A DNA stretch of 64,000 nucleotides, taken from assembly GCA_035647855.1 (NCBI GenBank), contig DASRMP010000069.1:1-64000 (forward strand), read 5' to 3'. Positions 59,624-64,000 of this stretch are shown here, one piece after another (positions within the stretch are counted from its first letter, which is position 1; each line of letters begins with the position of its first letter). The stretch comes from JAAZBW01 sp035647855 (GTDB taxonomy: Bacteria; Actinomycetota; Actinomycetes; Actinomycetales; Actinomycetaceae). The notes under the pieces were generated by a model that was not told where the DNA came from, made no database searches, and saw only the letters and a list, made by a program, of their open reading frames with translations. The position numbers and the translations under genes were made by a program.

Positions 59624-60091
59624 CGCGGGGCCGCCTGACGTCCGCGCGAGGCGCAGGTACCTTCTCCAGACTCCTGTGGAGCAGACGATGTTCAGCAGTC
59701 CGGTTTCGTCCTTCAGAGAGGGAATGTGATCCCGCCCGCCGTCCCGAGACGCTGACGGCGGGTCACCACTCCCCGACCACAACGCAAGACGTCGCCCGCA
59801 TCGGGACCCTGGGGCCTCCACACAACCGCTGACCCATGGTCTGGTGCGGACCGTCGCTGACGTCATGGTTGGTGTTTGGAGGTTGATCGCATTGGCATGA
59901 AATCCTGGACGCTTTCACTTCGACTGTGGAGCCGCAACCTATCTCGGCACCGGGCTCATAGGTTTCTTCATCACCCTGTTCACTCTCGACCCACCTGGCG
60001 CCCAAACACGTTGCCCGGAGCCAACGCGACGCACTGAAACCCGCACATCACTCCATGCGGTCCAAGTCAGGCTGCAAATCGCCCGTCTGAC
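59624..60091. other. Intergenic region without a supported gene
   Basis: The first part holds a terminator-like hairpin. From about 59840 to 60060 base composition looks lower in GC than the genes to the left. A minus-strand frame of 80 codons (59763-60005) has no family I recognise and no ribosome site, so I do not call it. Degenerate coding remains are possible. Confidence 0.6.
59735..59762 (+). terminator. Possible terminator downstream of the HAD gene
   Basis: An inverted repeat CCCGCCGTC (59735-59743) / GACGGCGGG (59754-59762) with a 10-nt loop lies 110 bp past the HAD stop codon. There is no T tract. Confidence 0.5.
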
Positions 60092-62605
60092 TCAACTGAG
60101 CGTCAATTCCGTCACAGAGCGTCGGGATGGGCGCCAGCGCCGCATCGCAACCCCTACTAGCGCGAGTAGGGTCCCGAGGCCCAGAAGTACATACAGCCAA
60201 GGCCCGCCCTGAGGCAGCACGCGCAATTCTGTAGCGACTCTACGGAGCTCGCCGTCTTGATCGAACCCGGTCACGACGACATGGTGCGTTCCCATGGCTA
60301 GGTCGTCTGGCAGCCGGACAAATGTCGAAAGCTCTCCGACATCGTCGGTCATCGCGGTCCCCAGTGTCCTCGGATCGGACTCAACTCGGATCAAAACCTC
60401 CGAGTTGAGCATGAATCCGTCAGCACTCACTCGAACTGGCCCACCTGCCTGAGCTTGGGGTAGCCCAGATGGGGGTGCGTATGTCGTGATGCGATCTATT
60501 GCCGCAACGTCTCGCCGCAGCACCCTCGGGTCCCATTCCGGTGTTCCAGTCGGGTCGATCTCTCTCGCGGCACGACTGTGCGACCAGTCGACGAGTGCGC
60601 GCGCCATCGCGGTGTGACCGCCGGGCGTAGGGTGGAGTAGCTCTGACTTGTTGGCGAGGACATCCTTGAAGGTCGCAACACGCGAAGTCTGAGCGATCTG
60701 GTTGTTTAGCGTGTCTGTGCTGATCAAGACGGCGTGGCTCAAACCTTCACCCTCGCAGACAGTGTGGTCTGGCTGAAATGCACTCTCAACATCGGCCGCA
60801 ACATAGACAGGTCGCCCTTCATTGCGCAGCGTGAACGCTGCCAATGAAACACTCGTATTGATTGAGTCGAAGTATCCGTTGAGGTACGAGATCTCGTTGT
60901 GGCCGATCCCGAAGAAGCATCCGGAGGGCGGCATGCTCGAAGTCTCTGGAATCACCCGCGGGTAGGGCATCACAACAATTGGTATGGACCGTCCTTCTCT
61001 GAGTTGAAGCGCAACAGGGTCATTAACTGCAGCATCAACCGATCGAAGCACCGTAGTGATGTCGGTCTGAATCCCCATTCCAAGTTCAAGTGCATTGGTC
61101 ATGGTGGATTTGATGCCGCCCCCCAAGGACGCAAGTCTCGCATCGCAGCGGGGGAAGAAGATGCACCCGATCGCGATCCCCCCGAAGTTGGCATCGTTGC
61201 CACCAACGGACAACAGGACTGCGTCAGGTGGGTTCTCTTCGAGCATCATGTCTCGCAGCACAGCAAGTTGTGCCCTTACACGAACTTCCCCGGAGGTTTG
61301 GCTGCCGAAGAAGTCCGACGTGACTGCGCCCGAGCATGCAATCACCGTGGTCTTGTCGCCCCAGATCGCATGTCCGTAGGTTGTCTCGGACCGATGGCAC
61401 TCCGATTCGCCGTCGCCACCCCGCGTGCCCTCCTGGTAGGTGCCAGCCCCCTCCCCGGAGGAGTACGAGTCACCAAGGATCACCACATTCTCGACCCCCG
61501 CCAGCACGCCACCCATCTGTGACGGGGAGAGATCGTACTCGACTCGGACACTTCCGTCTTTGATCTCAGGAGCTGCATTCCGGGCGGTGGCGACAGCCGT
61601 CCATGTTGCGTTGGTCAGTGGCATCTGATCATCTGGGCGCACCACGAACGTGATGGTTTGAGACTCCCCCAAGCCGAGGTTGCCGAGGAATCGGACCGGG
61701 CGCGGAACAAGGATGGTGGTTCGGGTCCCGTCACTCTCGTGAACCACAAGCGAGACACGCACGTCCGCAGCAGTCACCCGGCCGTCAGATCGCACGGTCA
61801 CGGTGAACTCGCTCCCGCCGTCACCTGTGCCAGTGACGGGACGGAGCTCGCTCGGGGCCGTCACGCTGAGTCTGAGTGCGGCCTGCGCGGAGAGGTTGAG
61901 CCCAGTGGCGAGATCCGTGCCACTGCCACTTCCGACGTCCGTGTACCTGCCTCCGGTTACGTCTGCAACGCACTCCATCTCGTGCCTCGCGGCACCCTCG
62001 AGGCTCAGGCCGACCGTATTGATCTGCACCTCCAGTCCGCTTGCGCGGATCTGTTGGGCGACCTCGCATACCGGTGTTTGACCACAGTTGGACTCTCCAT
62101 CGGACACCAGCACGATGACGCCCCGCGCCTCCGGGCCATATGTGTCATGGATGAGTTCGGCGGCATGTTCGAGGGCCGGCCCCGTGGGGGTCCCGCCGTC
62201 TGGGTTGAGCCTCCGGACCGCTGCGGCCGTGGCGCCAACATCGAGTGGCCCTAGCGGCACCTCCACCCGCCCGATCTGGCACCCATCCACCGTCTGGGCT
62301 CCCCTGCCCGGATACGCGAGCAGGCCGAACGGTTGGTCATTCCCGAGATTGGTGACGAGGTCCAAGACTGCGGACCGCGCCGCCTGGATGCGGGTTACGT
62401 CCGATCCCGCCCCTACGGCCTCATCCATCGAACCCGAGGTGTCCATGACAACCATGATCGGCGTGTGCAGACCAAATGGATCAGCATCGGGGAAGTCCTG
62501 TGCCACCGCAGCGTGTGGAACCAACCCAAGCAAGAGCGACGAGAAGGCAACCAGCCACGCCAGCATCCACGTGGTTCTCCCAAGCCGCCGCTCTGCCGCT
62601 CTCAT
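60092..62605 (-). CDS. Secreted vWA domain + SGNH-hydrolase fusion, membrane anchored
   Basis: An 837-residue surface protein. A signal peptide ends near residue 35 (AAVAQ). A von Willebrand A domain (about 48-235) has an intact MIDAS: DTSGS (55-59), Thr141 in GGTPTGPA and Asp169 in VSDGE. A beta-rich linker (about 245-355) follows, then an SGNH/GDSL hydrolase domain (about 370-670) with Ser380 in VILGDSYSSGEG, Gly426 region ACSGAVTSD, Asn470 in SVGGNDANFG and the C-terminal LLHPTPGGHTAMA. A helix near 800-822 (LYVLLGLGTLLALVGVAM) plus basic RRWRPSRR anchors it to the membrane. Its start overlaps the PASTA gene by 4 bp. The combination is unusual. Confidence 0.85.
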   Translation of the reverse strand: MRAAERRLGRTTWMLAWLVAFSSLLLGLVPHAAVAQDFPDADPFGLHTPIMVVMDTSGSMDEAVGAGSDVTRIQAARSAVLDLVTNLGNDQPFGLLAYPGRGAQTVDGCQIGRVEVPLGPLDVGATAAAVRRLNPDGGTPTGPALEHAAELIHDTYGPEARGVIVLVSDGESNCGQTPVCEVAQQIRASGLEVQINTVGLSLEGAARHEMECVADVTGGRYTDVGSGSGTDLATGLNLSAQAALRLSVTAPSELRPVTGTGDGGSEFTVTVRSDGRVTAADVRVSLVVHESDGTRTTILVPRPVRFLGNLGLGESQTITFVVRPDDQMPLTNATWTAVATARNAAPEIKDGSVRVEYDLSPSQMGGVLAGVENVVILGDSYSSGEGAGTYQEGTRGGDGESECHRSETTYGHAIWGDKTTVIACSGAVTSDFFGSQTSGEVRVRAQLAVLRDMMLEENPPDAVLLSVGGNDANFGGIAIGCIFFPRCDARLASLGGGIKSTMTNALELGMGIQTDITTVLRSVDAAVNDPVALQLREGRSIPIVVMPYPRVIPETSSMPPSGCFFGIGHNEISYLNGYFDSINTSVSLAAFTLRNEGRPVYVAADVESAFQPDHTVCEGEGLSHAVLISTDTLNNQIAQTSRVATFKDVLANKSELLHPTPGGHTAMARALVDWSHSRAAREIDPTGTPEWDPRVLRRDVAAIDRITTYAPPSGLPQAQAGGPVRVSADGFMLNSEVLIRVESDPRTLGTAMTDDVGELSTFVRLPDDLAMGTHHVVVTGFDQDGELRRVATELRVLPQGGPWLYVLLGLGTLLALVGVAMRRWRPSRRSVTELTLS

Positions 62606-63633
62606 TGGTCGGACTCGAGCGCGGCCAACTGGTCCGCAGTACTCAACAGTCTTGCGTCACCCAGGACCACGGTGGGTTCGCCCGATTCCGTGGTGACCTC
62701 GATACTCATCCGCATGATGTTCCGCAGGTCAACGCGGATTTCACTCGCCTCCCCATACTGTGCCGCGGATTCGCCCACGAGCTCGCCGTCCGCATAGATC
62801 CGAATCGTGGCCGAGCCTACGTCCCCGCGGTCCGCCACTCCGATCGTGGTCTCCAGCGCCGCCACCCGGCGAGACAGTACCCACTCCGCCGAGGCAGCGT
62901 CCTGGCGCGGTGAGCATTCGATGCTGTCCTGAACAGAGTTGCCGTTCAGAGTTGATTGGCGGATGGTCCTGCAGTCATCCCGCTCCACCATGCGCAGCTG
63001 GGCGAGGCTCAGAGCGTCAGGCGTGTCCGCCACCGTCAGCGAGACCACCACTCCGAGTGGCTCTCCAGCCGCCGGTTGGGTGGCGAGCACGGTGCCCTCC
63101 ACAACGGAGGGATCCACCTCGCGTGTCACCTGCACGACGGCGCCAAGTTGCTCAACCACCTCACGGGCCTCTGCAGTAGTGAGTCCCACCAGCGCAGGCA
63201 TCACCACAGATTCTGAGAACGTCACCGTCACCTCATCGGTCACCTCTGCACCCGGAGCCGGTACCTGGACGATAACCACGCCTTCCGGGCCGGCGGCCGG
63301 TGCCCTCTCTGTAACGATCTCAGCCACAATCTGTGCATCCGAGAGCACCCGCGCAACTGTCTCTTCGCTCAGTCCCAGAATGTCCGGCATCGTGGGAACC
63401 GGAGCCTCCTCCGGAACCTCAATACTCTCCGTTGGCGCCGGCTCGGCAGCCAACTCCGGAGCCACCACCGTGCGGGGGAACAACAGCTGGCCTCCCGCGA
63501 AGCCAATGAGCAGCAGCCCAAGAATGCCGAGGATCCAGCCCACCGGCCGCACCCAACGGCGCCTCGGTTTCGGTGCCCTGTCCTCGGGAGCTTCCTCCGC
63601 CCCATCTGCCGACTTCTTCGAGAACAGCGCCAT
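62602..63633 (-). CDS. Membrane protein with two PASTA domains and an NPCBM-like domain
   Basis: A 343-residue single-pass membrane protein. A basic cytoplasmic segment (KPRRRWVRP) precedes one helix (about 29-50, WILGILGLLLIGFAGG). Outside come a Pro/Glu/Ala linker, two PASTA domains (about 78-142 starting MPDILGLSEETV, and about 143-205 starting MPALVGLTTAEAREVV), and a C-terminal domain (about 232-340; VGSATIRIYADGELVGESA) that looks like the carbohydrate-binding NPCBM fold. No kinase domain is present. PASTA domains usually bind peptidoglycan. I prefer ATG 63633 (MALFSKK); an in-frame TTG lies 4 codons upstream. Translationally coupled to the vWA-SGNH gene. Confidence 0.8.
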   Translation of the reverse strand: MALFSKKSADGAEEAPEDRAPKPRRRWVRPVGWILGILGLLLIGFAGGQLLFPRTVVAPELAAEPAPTESIEVPEEAPVPTMPDILGLSEETVARVLSDAQIVAEIVTERAPAAGPEGVVIVQVPAPGAEVTDEVTVTFSESVVMPALVGLTTAEAREVVEQLGAVVQVTREVDPSVVEGTVLATQPAAGEPLGVVVSLTVADTPDALSLAQLRMVERDDCRTIRQSTLNGNSVQDSIECSPRQDAASAEWVLSRRVAALETTIGVADRGDVGSATIRIYADGELVGESAAQYGEASEIRVDLRNIMRMSIEVTTESGEPTVVLGDARLLSTADQLAALESDQ

Positions 63634-64000
63634 CAGTGACCCCAATACTCAGCCCTGAATCACGTGCCGGCGCGCACGATGTCCAATACGGGCTGCCTCG
63701 GACTGGCGCATTCCCTCCGTGTGCGCCTCACCCTCCCGCCCTGCGGGAAGCCGCACTCACCATATCCCGCGGTATCCAGGTTGAATGCACGTTTCAGCCC
63801 GTGGATCGAAGGGACCACCTTGGTGAGGATTGGTCGGTCAAGCAGGATCGTGGTGAGTGAGTCCCGCCCTCGTCGAATTCCTCTCACCAGACGGGTGAAT
63901 CGAGCCGTTCTGAGCCGGAACCGCGCGAGTCGCGGCCAGGTCGGGTCAGTGTGGCGCGGCCAAGTCACCGAACATCGGGTAGTGCTTGATGTTCCGTGTG
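63634..64000. other. Right-edge region, no gene assigned
   Basis: Upstream of the PASTA gene on its strand. A minus-strand frame reads from the window edge to 63660 without a stop and has a possible GTG at 63968, but the product is Arg-rich and matches nothing I know. It could be the end of a gene that starts beyond the window, or non-coding leader. Confidence 0.4.

Noticed and set aside
59763..60005. 80-codon open frame on the minus strand
   Set aside because: No ribosome site, no family resemblance, and mixed codon use; left as non-coding.

Overview
This window looks like a chromosomal segment of a high-GC actinobacterium. It carries a cysteine ligase for mycothiol (MshC), a Pup-ligase system (Mpa, Dop, Pup, PafA), an ANTAR response regulator, the HGxxPAAW and Trp-associated membrane proteins inside the trp operon, and many GTG/TTG starts with 4-bp ATGA/GTGA overlaps. 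Gene order also matches the conserved actinobacterial polA-pdtaR-pyk-gltDB-trp-hisF and mpa-dop-pup-pafA-trmI-recB-mshC-uppP blocks. I cannot name a genus. The combination of mycothiol with pupylation but no visible 20S proteasome genes fits several Micrococcales/Actinomycetales lineages.

Left part (1-18,500): a repeat-dense, gene-poor 0.8 kb, then polA, a divergent hotdog thioesterase, an ANTAR regulator very close downstream of tRNA-Leu(CAA), pyk, gltB-gltD, a 0.33-kb spacer with a nearly perfect 60-bp palindrome, and a tightly coupled hisF-trpE-(Trp-associated membrane protein)-(HGxxPAAW protein)-trpC-trpB-trpA operon. hisI and lgt, often found in this order, are not here.

Middle part (18,500-34,740): a P-loop kinase-like protein; the pupylation operon mpa-dop-pup-pafA followed by an FKBP-like lipoprotein; tRNA m1A58 methyltransferase; a site-2-type membrane protease; a RecB-like nuclease; a HAD phosphatase; a PAC2 protein; mshC; uppP; an aldo/keto reductase; an Asp-rich acidic protein; and an M20 peptidase.

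Right-middle part (34,960-58,900): a secreted subtilisin-like protein whose catalytic Asp and oxyanion Asn are both replaced; a complete, translationally coupled AmmeMemoRadiSam operon (amrB-amrA-amrS); a VTT membrane protein, a CpoA-like lipid glycosyltransferase and a lipoprotein; metF-metE; OsmC; an SDR; a C69 dipeptidase; tRNA-Leu(GAG); a GNAT-MazG fusion; a MATE exporter; an M3 peptidase; a heterodimeric ABC exporter with one degenerate ATP site; and an aldose-1-epimerase-like mutarotase.

Right end (58,900-64,000): a Gph-like HAD phosphatase, 0.47 kb without a recognisable gene, and then an unusual two-gene operon. It encodes a single-pass membrane protein with two PASTA domains and an NPCBM-like domain, coupled to a secreted, C-terminally anchored von Willebrand A + SGNH-hydrolase fusion. 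This pair is the best candidate in the window for an undescribed envelope system. No IS element, prophage or CRISPR array was found. Several families of short palindromic intergenic repeats were found.
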